DNA of 64,000 bases from positions 62,001 to 126,000 of the forward strand of contig NZ_WXFG01000029.1 in assembly GCF_009881055.1 (NCBI RefSeq), read 5' to 3'. Position numbers and translations under genes: made by a program. The notes beneath the pieces were generated by a model. That model was not told the origin of the DNA, did not search any database, and saw only the letters and a list, made by a program, of their open reading frames with translations. How positions within the stretch are numbered: the stretch's first letter is position 1; each line of letters starts with the position of its first letter. This document shows, piece by piece, positions 17,083 through 25,681 of the stretch. The stretch is from Peptoclostridium sp. Its GTDB lineage: Bacteria; Bacillota; Clostridia; Peptostreptococcales; Peptostreptococcaceae.

Positions 17083-17754
17083 TTAGTTTACGTCCAGCAG
17101 CTTTTCGTAGACTGTCATATATTCTCCACCCACGCTCAGCTGATATTTCATGGTATAAACTCCTGTGGATGCAAACGTAACATCCTGTATTCCGAGAGTG
17201 TAGAGGAATCCGCTTTGTCCCTGCGGCATCAGGTATGGCTCATTCTGGGGCGAGGTATATATTGTGTTTCCTTCAGAATCTACTATTAACAGCCTGTCTA
17301 CATACGATTTGCCTGATTCAAGCCCGCTCACATCAATATACGCATTGAAGCTGTAGGTTCCAGTTTCGAACCTGCTGAAGGGATTTCCAATTATCCTGTC
17401 TATCAGCAGTGTCCTGCCGTAGTCGTCCTGTATCTCAAGCGCCTGTTCAGGAGATTCGGCCTCTCCATAATAGTCGCAAAGTATCATGTCCACCTGCGGC
17501 TTTGTCACACTTGCCGTCCATGTCTTATCATCCCACTCCACAGCAAAATTGAGATTTTCCGCCATTTCCCTCAGCGGAAGCATTGTCGAGCCGTTGAAGT
17601 TTATTGCAGGAATGTCGCTCTTTACCTCCTTACCGTTGACCATTACCTTGACTATGGGGAATCCCTTGAAGAATCCATTGATGCCATTGGCACTTGCATA
17701 CCCTCCCAAGAAAACCGTAATCCCCAAAGCTAGAATCAATATCTTATTCTTCAT
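17083..17754 (-). CDS. Secreted stalk-domain protein with C-terminal beta domain
   Basis: 223 residues. ATG at 17754 follows TAGGGGGGC and begins a signal peptide (1-21, ending ASA). A copper-amine-oxidase-like stalk domain follows (about 33-82, with MVNGKEVKSDIPAI and GSTMLPLREMAENLN). The rest (about 90-223) is beta-rich and resembles an immunoglobulin-like or BsuPI-type fold. Such stalk domains are common in secreted clostridial proteins and are thought to mediate surface attachment. The ligand is unknown. Confidence 0.75.
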   Translation of the reverse strand: MKNKILILALGITVFLGGYASANGINGFFKGFPIVKVMVNGKEVKSDIPAINFNGSTMLPLREMAENLNFAVEWDDKTWTASVTKPQVDMILCDYYGEAESPEQALEIQDDYGRTLLIDRIIGNPFSRFETGTYSFNAYIDVSGLESGKSYVDRLLIVDSEGNTIYTSPQNEPYLMPQGQSGFLYTLGIQDVTFASTGVYTMKYQLSVGGEYMTVYEKLLDVN

Positions 17755-17951
17755 ATAAAGCCCCCCTATTTTCAGCATTATCTGCGGCCAATTTTCCCGG
17801 AAATTCTTAAACTTTTTGTATTTATATCCAATTCCGCGGCATTCAACCCACATCATTTCATTCAGAGACTACCGCCGTATAATTTCTTTTTGTTTATGCC
17901 CACCGTAATATGGTAATTCTATATAATATACAACAACATGCGAGGTGGAAT

Positions 17952-19409
17952 ATGGATAGAGACGACTTTGGCTTAAGGCATCTTTCGATGCTTTCTGATT
18001 TTTATGAGCTGACAATGGCAAACGGCTATTTCGAGAACGGCATGGACGAGCAGACAGCTTATTTTGACATGTTTTTCAGAAAAATCCCCGACAACGGAGG
18101 CTTCGTGATAGCCGCAGGACTGCAGCAGCTTGTTGAATATCTCCAGAATTTGAGATTCAACGAAGACGACATAGATTTTTTAAGGTCCAAAGCTATTTTT
18201 TCCGAAAGCTTTCTCGACTATCTGCGGAATTTCGAATTCAAATGCGACGTGTGGGCAGTACCTGAAGGCACCCCCGTGTTCCCGCACGAGCCTCTTGTGA
18301 GCGTTAGAGGGCCTGTCATACAGGCGCAATTCATAGAAACCATGCTGCTCCTCATAATAAACCATCAGAGCCTTATTGCCACTAAAACAAACCGAATTGT
18401 AAGAGCCGCGTCAGGTAGGGCTGTCATTGAATTCGGCTCCAGGCGAGCCCACGGAAGCGACGCTTCGCTCTACGGAGCACGTGCCGCTTTCATAGGCGGC
18501 GCCGTCGCAACATCCTGCACTCTTGCCGACCAGAAGTTCGGAATACCCTCTGCCGGCACTATGGCACACAGCTGGGTGCAGCTGTTCGACTCTGAGCTCG
18601 AAGCTTTCAAAGCCTACGCCAGGATATATCCTAAAAGCTGCGTCCTGCTCGTAGACACCTACAACGTCATGAAATCAGGCATTCCCAATGCAATAAAAGC
18701 TGCCCGAGAAGAACTCCTGCCAAAGGGCTGCAGACTAAAGGGCGTTAGAATTGACAGCGGCGACCTTTCGTACCTTTCAAAGCAGGCCCGCAAAGCCCTT
18801 GACGAAGCCGGCTTTGCCGACTGCAAGATAATGGTGTCTAGTTCTCTTGACGAGGACATAATCCGCGAGCTAATACTTCAGGATTCGCCCATCGACTCCT
18901 TCGGTGTGGGCGAAAGGCTCATAACCGCTAAATCCGACCCTGTTTTCGGAGGCGTCTACAAGCTGTGCGCTGTGGAAAAGGACAACCATCTACTTCCCAG
19001 GATAAAGGTCAGCAACAACATAGAGAAGATAACGAATCCCGGTTTCAAGAAAGTTTACAGGCTGTATTCAAACGAATCCAACAAAGCTCTTGCCGATGTG
19101 ATAACCCTGTTTGACGAAACAATAGACTCATCGGAGCCCTATGAGATATTCGACCCCCTCTTCCCATGGAAGAAAAGCATCCTGGAAAACTTCCATACAA
19201 AGGAGCTGCTTGTTCAAATATTTGACAAGGGCAAGCTGGTGTATAGCCTGCCATCAATGGACCAAATCAGGGAATACGCGGCATCAATGGCCGAAACGCT
19301 GTGGCCGGAGCTTAAAAGATTCGAGAACCCGCACCAGTATTACGTGAGCCTCTCGAGAAAGCTTTGGGAGCTCAAGGACGGCCTCATACAGGAGCACTCC
19401 CAAAAATAG
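17952..19409 (+). CDS. pncB: Nicotinate phosphoribosyltransferase
   Basis: 485 residues; the enzyme of NAD salvage that joins nicotinate to PRPP with ATP hydrolysis. Family landmarks: the N-terminal LSDFYELTMANGYF, FFRKIPDNGGFVIAAGLQQ, EFGSRRAHG, and GTMAHSWVQ, which carries the histidine that becomes phosphorylated. RIDSGDLSYLSKQAR is the phosphoribosyl-binding region. ATG at 17952 is preferred over an upstream in-frame ATG because GCGAGGTGG lies 6 nt before it. A TATAAT at 17922-17927 is the probable -10 element; the -35 is not obvious. Monocistronic, converging on the histidine kinase gene. Confidence 0.95.
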   Translation: MDRDDFGLRHLSMLSDFYELTMANGYFENGMDEQTAYFDMFFRKIPDNGGFVIAAGLQQLVEYLQNLRFNEDDIDFLRSKAIFSESFLDYLRNFEFKCDVWAVPEGTPVFPHEPLVSVRGPVIQAQFIETMLLLIINHQSLIATKTNRIVRAASGRAVIEFGSRRAHGSDASLYGARAAFIGGAVATSCTLADQKFGIPSAGTMAHSWVQLFDSELEAFKAYARIYPKSCVLLVDTYNVMKSGIPNAIKAAREELLPKGCRLKGVRIDSGDLSYLSKQARKALDEAGFADCKIMVSSSLDEDIIRELILQDSPIDSFGVGERLITAKSDPVFGGVYKLCAVEKDNHLLPRIKVSNNIEKITNPGFKKVYRLYSNESNKALADVITLFDETIDSSEPYEIFDPLFPWKKSILENFHTKELLVQIFDKGKLVYSLPSMDQIREYAASMAETLWPELKRFENPHQYYVSLSRKLWELKDGLIQEHSQK

Positions 19410-19412
19410 ACT

Positions 19413-19439
19413 AAGGCTGCAGCCTATCGCTGCAGCCTT
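19413..19439. terminator. Shared hairpin between convergent pncB and histidine kinase genes
   Basis: AAGGCTGCAG (19413-19422) and CTGCAGCCTT (19430-19439) form a perfect 10-bp stem with a 7-nt loop. It starts 4 bp after the pncB stop and overlaps the last codons of the histidine kinase. T tracts are weak on both sides, so it may act as a barrier to convergent transcripts. Confidence 0.65.
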
Positions 19440-20728
19440 GGTACTTCTATTATGAATTCGCTGCCCTTGTTTATTTCGCTTTCCACCCTTATGGTTCCAT
19501 TGAGCGAAAGGACTATATGCTTTACTATAGCCAGTCCAAGACCGGTGCCTCCGATTTTTCTGCTCCTGGCCTTCTCGACTCTGTAGAATCTTTCAAATAT
19601 CCTTGGAATATCCTGCATTGGTATGCCTATCCCTGTATCTTTCACTCTTATTTCAATTGAATTCTTTCTCTCCACAACAGACACAAAAATGCTGCCGTCC
19701 TCCGGAGTGTATTTGACAGCATTCTCGATAAGATTGAGAAACATCTGCTTTATGTAATCCCGGTTGGACGGTATAACTATGTCCTTCTTTTCGAAATAGT
19801 TGCTTATTTTGATGTTCTTTTTTTCAGCAAGCGATGCGATTATCTCGCATACCTCTTCATAGACCTCCCAAAGGTTTATGTCCTTGAGATTTGTGTTGTT
19901 TTTATTCTCGTTGCTTTCAATGAAGGAGAGGGTGAGTATGTCGTCTATGAGGTTTCTGAGCCTGTTTGTTTCTATCTCTATTATCTCAAGAAATCTGTTT
20001 CTGGCCTCAGGCTTGATGTCGTCGTATCCCTTGAGTGTCTCGACAAAACCGCTTATAGAAGTGAGGGGTGTTTTGAGCTCATGCGTTACATTCGCCACAA
20101 AATCCGACCTCACCATTTCAAGCCGTTTTCTCTCGGTAATGTCTTCTATGTTGATTATTGTTCCTATCGCCGTGTCGGCCTTATCCTCTATTATTATCGG
20201 ATCGACCCGTATATTCAGGAAGTGACCGCCGTCATCCTCAATGGCCTGCATGGCACTTTCCCTTTTTGAAATGAGGTTCTTCATAACTGAAAGCATATAT
20301 TTGTCGCGCACTATGAAATCCAGCACCTTGTCCTCAGTCTCATCCTTGCCGTACCTTAGAATCTCCTTGGCGCTTTGATTCATGAGCATTACGTTTTCTC
20401 TGTTATCTACTGCTATTATTCCGTTTGATGTGCTCTTGAGAATGGACTGCAGCTTAACATTATTGTCTTCGAGCTCAATTATGTTGTGCTTTATTTTTTT
20501 AACCATGTAATTGAAATTGTGTACAAGCTTTCCCAAATCTCCTGTCATGTCCTTTTTTATTTCGACCGAAAAATCGCCCTTGCTGACGCTGTCGGCGGCC
20601 AGCATTATGGACTTCAGGTATGACCTCAGAACCAGCAGATATCTGAGTGTGACGCTAAGACATATCACAAGGAATATTACAATAATGTACATGTCATCTA
20701 TTGTTATGATGTTGAGCTTGTCATTCAT
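19424..20728 (-). CDS. Sensor histidine kinase without an extracellular domain (PhoR/WalK type)
   Basis: 434 residues. A single N-terminal transmembrane helix (about 13-34) is followed by HAMP (about 34-85), PAS (about 90-205), HisKA with the phospho-accepting His near residue 214 in VTHELKTPLTSISG, and HATPase_c with N-box NLIENAVKYTPE, DTGIGIP and GTGLGLAIVKH. Typical WalK and PhoR kinases have a second helix and an extracellular sensor before HAMP; that part is missing here. Sensing is therefore probably intramembrane or through the cytoplasmic PAS domain. It overlaps its response regulator by 4 bp. Confidence 0.92.
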   Translation of the reverse strand: MNDKLNIITIDDMYIIVIFLVICLSVTLRYLLVLRSYLKSIMLAADSVSKGDFSVEIKKDMTGDLGKLVHNFNYMVKKIKHNIIELEDNNVKLQSILKSTSNGIIAVDNRENVMLMNQSAKEILRYGKDETEDKVLDFIVRDKYMLSVMKNLISKRESAMQAIEDDGGHFLNIRVDPIIIEDKADTAIGTIINIEDITERKRLEMVRSDFVANVTHELKTPLTSISGFVETLKGYDDIKPEARNRFLEIIEIETNRLRNLIDDILTLSFIESNENKNNTNLKDINLWEVYEEVCEIIASLAEKKNIKISNYFEKKDIVIPSNRDYIKQMFLNLIENAVKYTPEDGSIFVSVVERKNSIEIRVKDTGIGIPMQDIPRIFERFYRVEKARSRKIGGTGLGLAIVKHIVLSLNGTIRVESEINKGSEFIIEVPRLQR

Positions 20729-21414
20729 TTGAATTTGTATCCCACCCCTCTTACAGTTTCAATGTATTTAGGCTTCTTGTCATTGTCTTCAATCTTTTTC
20801 CTCAAGTGCCTTATGTGGACATCAACAGTCCTGGTTTCGCCGAAGTATTCATATCCCCATATCTTATCCAGAAGGAAGTTCCTTGAGAGCACTTCTCCTC
20901 TTTTTTGGGCAAGCAGCTTTAGAAGCTCGAACTCCTTGAGAGTCAGCTCTATCTTGCTGCCATTCTTGTATACCTCGTAGTTTCTAAGGTCTATCTTGAT
21001 CTCTCCTAGCTCTAATACCTCGTCCTTTTTTTCCTTTCCCTGCTCATATCTCCTCATCACAGCGTTGAGTCTTGCTATAAGCTCTTTTATGCTAAAAGGC
21101 TTTGTGATGTAATCGTCCGCACCTACATCAAGCCCCTTTATCTTGTCGTCCTCCATATCCTTGGCCGTAAGCATTATAATGGGCGTACCGCCAATCTCCT
21201 TGTCGGACCTTATTCTTTTGCACACCTCAAGACCGTTTATGCCCGGAAGCATCAGATCCAGAAGGACAAGGTCAGGCTTCATCTCCTTTGCCTTCAGATA
21301 GCCTTCCAGGCCGTCGTACTCAACCTCAACATCCATTTCGTTGAGCTCAAGATTGAATCTGATAAGCTCGACAATATTTTCCTCGTCATCTATAACAAGA
21401 ACCCTCTTGTTCAT
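20725..21414 (-). CDS. OmpR/PhoB-family response regulator
   Basis: 229 residues: receiver domain (1-115) with acidic pocket DDEEN and phospho-acceptor Asp53 in LLDLMLPG, Lys in TKPF, then a winged-helix DNA-binding domain (about 130-229, RTVDVHIRHLRKKIE and ETVRGVGYKFK). The ATG at 21414 overlaps the pgeF stop as TGATG and the end overlaps the kinase start as ATGA. Sequence is close to PhoP/WalR-type regulators. Its location behind nrdR and pgeF and beside dcw genes suggests cell-wall or growth-linked control, which is inference. Confidence 0.93.
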   Translation of the reverse strand: MNKRVLVIDDEENIVELIRFNLELNEMDVEVEYDGLEGYLKAKEMKPDLVLLDLMLPGINGLEVCKRIRSDKEIGGTPIIMLTAKDMEDDKIKGLDVGADDYITKPFSIKELIARLNAVMRRYEQGKEKKDEVLELGEIKIDLRNYEVYKNGSKIELTLKEFELLKLLAQKRGEVLSRNFLLDKIWGYEYFGETRTVDVHIRHLRKKIEDNDKKPKYIETVRGVGYKFK

Positions 21415-22139
21415 CAAATCTCCCCCAAACTACTTTTGTTTAGTATGAAAGCCAGCCTCTTTGAAGTGGCATTGTCGCGCCTGTATGAATGAAGCTTGTC
21501 AGCACCACAATAGGTGCACACGTCAAGACGCCTTATGTTTGCACGATTTATGCCGCAGGCTGCAAGCGTCTCCTCGTTTATCCCCCAAAGGTCAAGATAA
21601 TATCTTCCTTCCCTTATTATATACAAATGTGAGGGAATATTCGTAAACTCCAGGTTAAATTTGTCTGCGAGCTCCCGGTTGACCTCGTAGCAGCAGGGGC
21701 CTATCGAGGGCCCTATTATGCATTTTATGTCAGTCTTGTCGCAGCCATAGTTATCTGCCATAGACTCTACAAGCTTAGCCGCAAGCCTGCCGTATGTCCC
21801 CTTCCATCCGCAGTGCGCAAGACCCAACACACCTTTTTTTTCGTCTATGGCGGCTATCGGCACGCAGTCCGCAACAAATATCATTATTGGAGTGTCCGAC
21901 AAGGATGTGATAATGGCGTCTGCCTCCTCGACTACGCCGACATCGCCTTCTTCTATCAGTCTTATTTTCGTGCCGTGAACCTGGGTGCTGTATGTCAGCC
22001 TGTCCCTGTTAAGATTATATTCCCTGAAAAACATATTTACGTCGTCTTGATTTTTCATGTCAACGCTTGAATCAGTAAAATAAGCTGCAATTCCCCCGCC
22101 AAATTCCATGCCCAGCTTTTCAAGATAGTTCACAGCCAT
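21414..22139 (-). CDS. pgeF: Peptidoglycan editing factor PgeF (multicopper-laccase-domain fold)
   Basis: 241 residues of the YfiH/YlmD family. The conserved metal-site residues are seen in STQVHG, VADCVPIAA and LAHCGWKGT, then IGPSIGPCCYEV. In Escherichia coli PgeF prevents misincorporation of serine into muropeptides; other members act on purine nucleosides. ATG at 22139 shares bases with the nrdR stop (TGATG). Placement near ftsZ is the usual one in Firmicutes (the ylm region). Confidence 0.92.
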   Translation of the reverse strand: MAVNYLEKLGMEFGGGIAAYFTDSSVDMKNQDDVNMFFREYNLNRDRLTYSTQVHGTKIRLIEEGDVGVVEEADAIITSLSDTPIMIFVADCVPIAAIDEKKGVLGLAHCGWKGTYGRLAAKLVESMADNYGCDKTDIKCIIGPSIGPCCYEVNRELADKFNLEFTNIPSHLYIIREGRYYLDLWGINEETLAACGINRANIRRLDVCTYCGADKLHSYRRDNATSKRLAFILNKSSLGEI

Positions 22140-22597
22140 CACCTTTTTTCGCCCAGAATTTTTTCAAGCTCCTCTAGAAAGGAGTTAACATCCTTAAACT
22201 GCCTGTATACCGATGCAAATCTCACGTACGCAATCTCGTCGAGCTCCTTGAGCTTTTCCATTACAAGCTCGCCTACCTTTGTGCTTACAACCTCGCTCGC
22301 GCCGCTTGAGCTTATGGAGCTTTCTATGTCGGCAACCGCCCTTTCCACATCCGCCAGAGCCACGGGCCTTTTCTCGCATGCGCGGAGTATACCCTTTATA
22401 ATCTTGTCCCTGTCAAACAGCTCCCTTGTGCCGTCCTTTTTTATAACCATTATGGTGACATCCTCTATCTTTTCATATGTCGTGAAGCGTTTTTTGCAAC
22501 TTTCACATTCCCTTCTTCTCCTGATGGAGTTGCCTTCGTCCGTAGGCCTCGAATCTATGACCTTCGATTGCATATAACCGCAATAAGGACACCTCAT
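22139..22597 (-). CDS. nrdR: Transcriptional repressor NrdR
   Basis: 152 residues. N-terminal zinc ribbon (CPYC and CESC, residues 3-6 and 31-34) followed by an ATP-cone (about 48-138). NrdR represses ribonucleotide reductase genes when dATP or ATP fills the cone. It is the first gene of a four-gene chain in which each junction overlaps (nrdR, pgeF, regulator, kinase). Its promoter, at 22656-22683, lies against the ftsZ terminator. No ribonucleotide reductase gene is present in the window. Confidence 0.95.
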   Translation of the reverse strand: MRCPYCGYMQSKVIDSRPTDEGNSIRRRRECESCKKRFTTYEKIEDVTIMVIKKDGTRELFDRDKIIKGILRACEKRPVALADVERAVADIESSISSSGASEVVSTKVGELVMEKLKELDEIAYVRFASVYRQFKDVNSFLEELEKILGEKR

Positions 22598-22655
22598 ACA
22601 TTCCCTCCCGCTATATTATTCTATATTATTAGTCTATAGAGCCATCTTATGTTCT

Positions 22656-22683
22656 ATTGTACCACACAGGTCATAATTGTAAA
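22656..22683 (-). promoter_or_regulatory. Promoter of the nrdR operon
   Basis: Minus strand TTTACA (22683-22678), 16 bp, TACAAT (22661-22656), with TG one base before the -10 (extended -10). Its -35 overlaps the T tract that ends the ftsZ transcript. Confidence 0.7.
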
Positions 22684-22709
22684 AAAAAAGAAGATAAAAT
22701 TATCTTCTT
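22681..22709 (-). terminator. ftsZ terminator overlapping its last codons
   Basis: Minus strand AAGAAGATAA pairs with TTATCTTCTT (22700-22709 with 22688-22697) followed by nine T (22689-22681). The stem contains the ftsZ stop codon and part of the C-terminal arginine codons. Confidence 0.85.
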
Positions 22710-23773
22710 CTTCTTAAAAAAGTTGGTATGCTGAAGCTTCCGTCTTCTGTGTCTGCAAGCTCTTCAATCTCGCTCGATGAAGCCTCCTGCTCACTTAACT
22801 CGTCAGATTTTTGTTTTTCCTTTAGCTCAAAACCTGTTGCAATTACAGTTATCTTTATCTCGTCCTTGAGGTTCTCATCTATTACTGCTCCAAATATGAT
22901 GTTTGCATCCTCGTCGGCTGATTCCTGTACTAGCGATGCAGCTTCGTTGACATCGTAAAGTCCAAGGTCCGGACCTCCTGTAATGTTCAGAAGCACTCCT
23001 TTGGCTCCCTTTATTGAAGTTTCAAGCAGCGGACTCTGTATTGCCTGCCTTGCAGCCTCTACAGCCCTGTCTTCGCCGTTGGCTCTTCCTATGCCCATGT
23101 GAGCAAGTCCCTGGTCCTTCATTATCGTCTTAACATCCGCAAAGTCAAGGTTTACAAGCCCTGGAACAGCTATAAGGTCAGATATGCCCTGTACACCCTG
23201 TCTTAGTATGTCATCTGCTATCCTGAAGGCTTCCAGCATTGATGTTCTTTTTTCAGCCACCTGAAGCAGCCTGTCGTTTGGAATTGTTATAAGTGTATCC
23301 ACGCTGGCCTTGAGCGTATCTATTCCGCCAAGCGCATGGTTGAGTCTTCTTTTGCCCTCGAAAGTAAATGGTCTTGTTACAACACCAACAGTAAGGATTC
23401 CCATCTCTTTTGCTATGCTCGCAACTACAGGTGCAGCTCCTGTTCCTGTGCCGCCGCCCATTCCAGCAGTTACGAAAACCATGTCGGCTCCCTCGAGGCA
23501 TTTTTGTATGTCTTCTCTGCTCTCTTCGGCTGCCTTTCTTCCAATATCGGGATCAGCTCCGGCACCCAGCCCTCTTGTCAGTTTCTCGCCGATTTGTATT
23601 TTTTGCTCGGCTTTTGATGTAAACAGTGCCTGTTTGTCTGTATTTATTGCTATGAATTCAATCCCTTTGACGTTGCCCTCTATCATCCTGTTTACTGCGT
23701 TGTTTCCACCGCCACCAACGCCAATGACCTTTATTTGAGCGAATTCATCCATCCCCATATCAAATTGTATCAT
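22700..23773 (-). CDS. ftsZ: Cell division protein FtsZ
   Basis: 357 residues; the tubulin-like GTPase that forms the division ring. [11 protein letters not shown] at residues 19-30, tubulin signature GGGTGTG at 106-112, and the synergy loop around [11 protein letters not shown]. The C-terminal linker is short, ending in the conserved peptide [10 protein letters not shown] that binds FtsA, SepF or ZapA. The gene is preceded by a GAGGAGG site. No ftsA precedes it; the small basic protein gene takes that place. A possible promoter sits in the 91-bp gap upstream. Confidence 0.97.
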   Translation of the reverse strand: MIQFDMGMDEFAQIKVIGVGGGGNNAVNRMIEGNVKGIEFIAINTDKQALFTSKAEQKIQIGEKLTRGLGAGADPDIGRKAAEESREDIQKCLEGADMVFVTAGMGGGTGTGAAPVVASIAKEMGILTVGVVTRPFTFEGKRRLNHALGGIDTLKASVDTLITIPNDRLLQVAEKRTSMLEAFRIADDILRQGVQGISDLIAVPGLVNLDFADVKTIMKDQGLAHMGIGRANGEDRAVEAARQAIQSPLLETSIKGAKGVLLNITGGPDLGLYDVNEAASLVQESADEDANIIFGAVIDENLKDEIKITVIATGFELKEKQKSDELSEQEASSSEIEELADTEDGSFSIPTFLRRRR

Positions 23774-23813
23774 TGATTATCCTCCTCGCTGTATGTATTG
23801 AACAAAGCTAAAT

Positions 23814-23841
23814 ATTATATGTTTATTTTACTCTCTTGCAT
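23814..23841 (-). promoter_or_regulatory. Possible ftsZ promoter
   Basis: Minus strand TATAAT (23819-23814) with ATGCAA (23841-23836) 16 bp upstream. The -10 is consensus and the -35 poor. It would make ftsZ transcription partly independent of the long dcw transcript. Confidence 0.4.
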
Positions 23842-23864
23842 GATATTAATACAACCCCCAAATA

Positions 23865-24227
23865 TTAACTTGTCTTTTTTTTATCCATCATTTTGCCAAG
23901 AAGCACACGCCTTATCACTGCAAAGTTGTCGAACAGCCTTCCTCCGAAAACTATAATAGGCGCATAGTAAAGCGGCACTCCGAGCTTATCGCCCAGGTAG
24001 GCCAGAAATCCGGCAAGTATAGCATTAGTAAAAAAGCCCGTTATGAAAATCGAATTGTTGTATTTGCCCTCAAGGCTCGCCCTTATGGCCCCAAATACGG
24101 AGTCGAGCGAAGCCAGTATTCCTACCGATATATACAGTGTATAGCTGTCCGGGTAGGTAAACGGAATATAGAATCCTATGAGTATTCCCAGCACCAAACC
24201 GATTATTGCTGCAATCAAATTATTCAC
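23865..24227 (-). CDS. sbp: Small basic protein Sbp (DUF1290)
   Basis: 120 residues with about three transmembrane helices (1-20, 28-48 approximately, and 63-85) and a lysine-rich tail. The family is found between ftsQ/divIB and ftsZ in most Firmicutes. Function is unknown, presumably in division or envelope growth. Its start overlaps the end of the second DUF881 gene by 8 bp, showing translational coupling. Confidence 0.88.
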   Translation of the reverse strand: MNNLIAAIIGLVLGILIGFYIPFTYPDSYTLYISVGILASLDSVFGAIRASLEGKYNNSIFITGFFTNAILAGFLAYLGDKLGVPLYYAPIIVFGGRLFDNFAVIRRVLLGKMMDKKKTS

Positions 24228-24942
24228 CTTCTTTTACATATCTAAAGTACAGTTCGCCGCTGTATTTTTCTATCTTCATTTCATCAGCTACGGCAATTTT
24301 AACATCTATGCCCCACACCTCTTTGAGTATGTAAGCATATGACTCTGGAGCAAGCATAGAGGCTTCAAGATGTTTCGGATCTCCTATAGCCTTTATTACA
24401 AAAGGCTGGCCGTATGTCGAGCCGTTTATTGTTATTGTGGGTCCGGCACACTTAATCTCCGAGGTGCTGATAACCCTCTCGCCATTTATTGATATGGCCT
24501 CCGCTCCTGCCACCTTAAGGTCATTGACTATCTCAAGTACGTCCCTGTCATGCACGAGTATATCGTTGGGATCTTCGCCGTCCTCAAGCTCGCGTTCGCC
24601 ATCCTTGAGGCTGACTATTATGCCCGGTCCCATGACATCCTGCATGCCCGATACGAGCTTGAGCTTGTCATGTTCTTCCTTAATCAGGCTTTCAATAGCC
24701 TCGCCGTTGCTTCCTATTGCCCCTTCATACTTAACTATATCCTTTTTCCTCTCAAGAACCAGATCCTCCAGTTTTTTTACTTCGATTTCAGCCGAATCTA
24801 TCTGGTATCCAAGCTCTCTTATACTGTTCAATGTAACAAACAGATTGTTTGGATCAGAGCTTTTAATCTGTATTGATATGGAAATACCAAATACAAACAT
24901 TACTGCCACAAGCAGTATGGTTTCCATGTTAACCTTTTTCAT
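24220..24942 (-). CDS. DUF881-family protein, second copy
   Basis: About 240 residues: an N-terminal membrane helix (about 5-25), a coiled-coil segment (about 40-85), and a DUF881 domain (about 95-235) with the typical PGIIVSLKDGE and AEAISINGERVIST patterns. Bacillus relatives (YlxW/YlxX) sit in the same place of the division cluster. I chose ATG at 24942; an in-frame GTG at 24954 has no better site. It is paralogous to the gene immediately upstream, with which it may form a heterodimer. Role in division is inferred from location only. Confidence 0.85.
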   Translation of the reverse strand: MKKVNMETILLVAVMFVFGISISIQIKSSDPNNLFVTLNSIRELGYQIDSAEIEVKKLEDLVLERKKDIVKYEGAIGSNGEAIESLIKEEHDKLKLVSGMQDVMGPGIIVSLKDGERELEDGEDPNDILVHDRDVLEIVNDLKVAGAEAISINGERVISTSEIKCAGPTITINGSTYGQPFVIKAIGDPKHLEASMLAPESYAYILKEVWGIDVKIAVADEMKIEKYSGELYFRYVKEGE

Positions 24943-24958
24943 TTTGTCACCCACAGTT

Positions 24959-25681
24959 CTAGCTCACAGGTTGCGCATACTTGAACTCTATTTTGTTTCC
25001 GTAACGTAAAATTTCAACAACATCCGCCTTTTTGACGTCCACCTTGAGGCCCGTATACTGCCTTATCTCCCACACTATACCGTATCTCATGTTAAGCGCA
25101 GCCTCCAGCGTATCGGCGTTGCCTATTGCCTTGATGTAATAAGGAGCCTTTACAGGCTTGTCATTTATTACGATGTTGTCACCCGCATCTGCCGAAAGGT
25201 GTATCTCGGTGCTGGCTACTATCCTTTCGTCGTTTACTGCTATAGCTTCAGCTCCTGCTGCGTTGAGCTTGTTGATGAGTGAAAGCAGCATTTCATAGTT
25301 GTATGTGAGCATCTGCTCGTCCTGTCCCGGCTGCGAAGCATCTATAATCACTTCGATTCCGGGGCCCACGACATCAGTATAGCCCGCTAGTATTTCATAT
25401 CTTTGTATATCTTCCTTGAGATTCTTAGTCACAGTGCTGCTGCTCGCCTGCGATTCTTCATACGCCTTTATCTTGTTCTCTAGTATGCCCAGTTCCTCCT
25501 GCAGGTTCTCGCGCTTGTCCTTGAGCCGCTTGAGCTCGGCAGAAAGCTGCCTTGCCTTTTGCGAGGACACAACTCCGCCTGTTGAGGTTTCAGCTGTCTT
25601 GATCTGTATTGTCATCATGATCCCAAGCACAAGGCTAAGAAGCAGTATTGCAATCCTACCATTTTTCAAATCATTCACCAT
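24959..25681 (-). CDS. DUF881-family protein, first copy
   Basis: 240 residues with the same layout as its neighbour: membrane helix (about 10-28), coiled coil (about 45-95, SAELKRLKDKRENLQEE), then DUF881 with GPGIEVIIDASQPG and GAEAIAVNDERIVAST. The two copies share these motifs but diverge elsewhere. The start overlaps the ftsQ stop by 11 bp. Predicted topology is type II with the domain outside the cell. Confidence 0.85.
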   Translation of the reverse strand: MVNDLKNGRIAILLLSLVLGIMMTIQIKTAETSTGGVVSSQKARQLSAELKRLKDKRENLQEELGILENKIKAYEESQASSSTVTKNLKEDIQRYEILAGYTDVVGPGIEVIIDASQPGQDEQMLTYNYEMLLSLINKLNAAGAEAIAVNDERIVASTEIHLSADAGDNIVINDKPVKAPYYIKAIGNADTLEAALNMRYGIVWEIRQYTGLKVDVKKADVVEILRYGNKIEFKYAQPVS

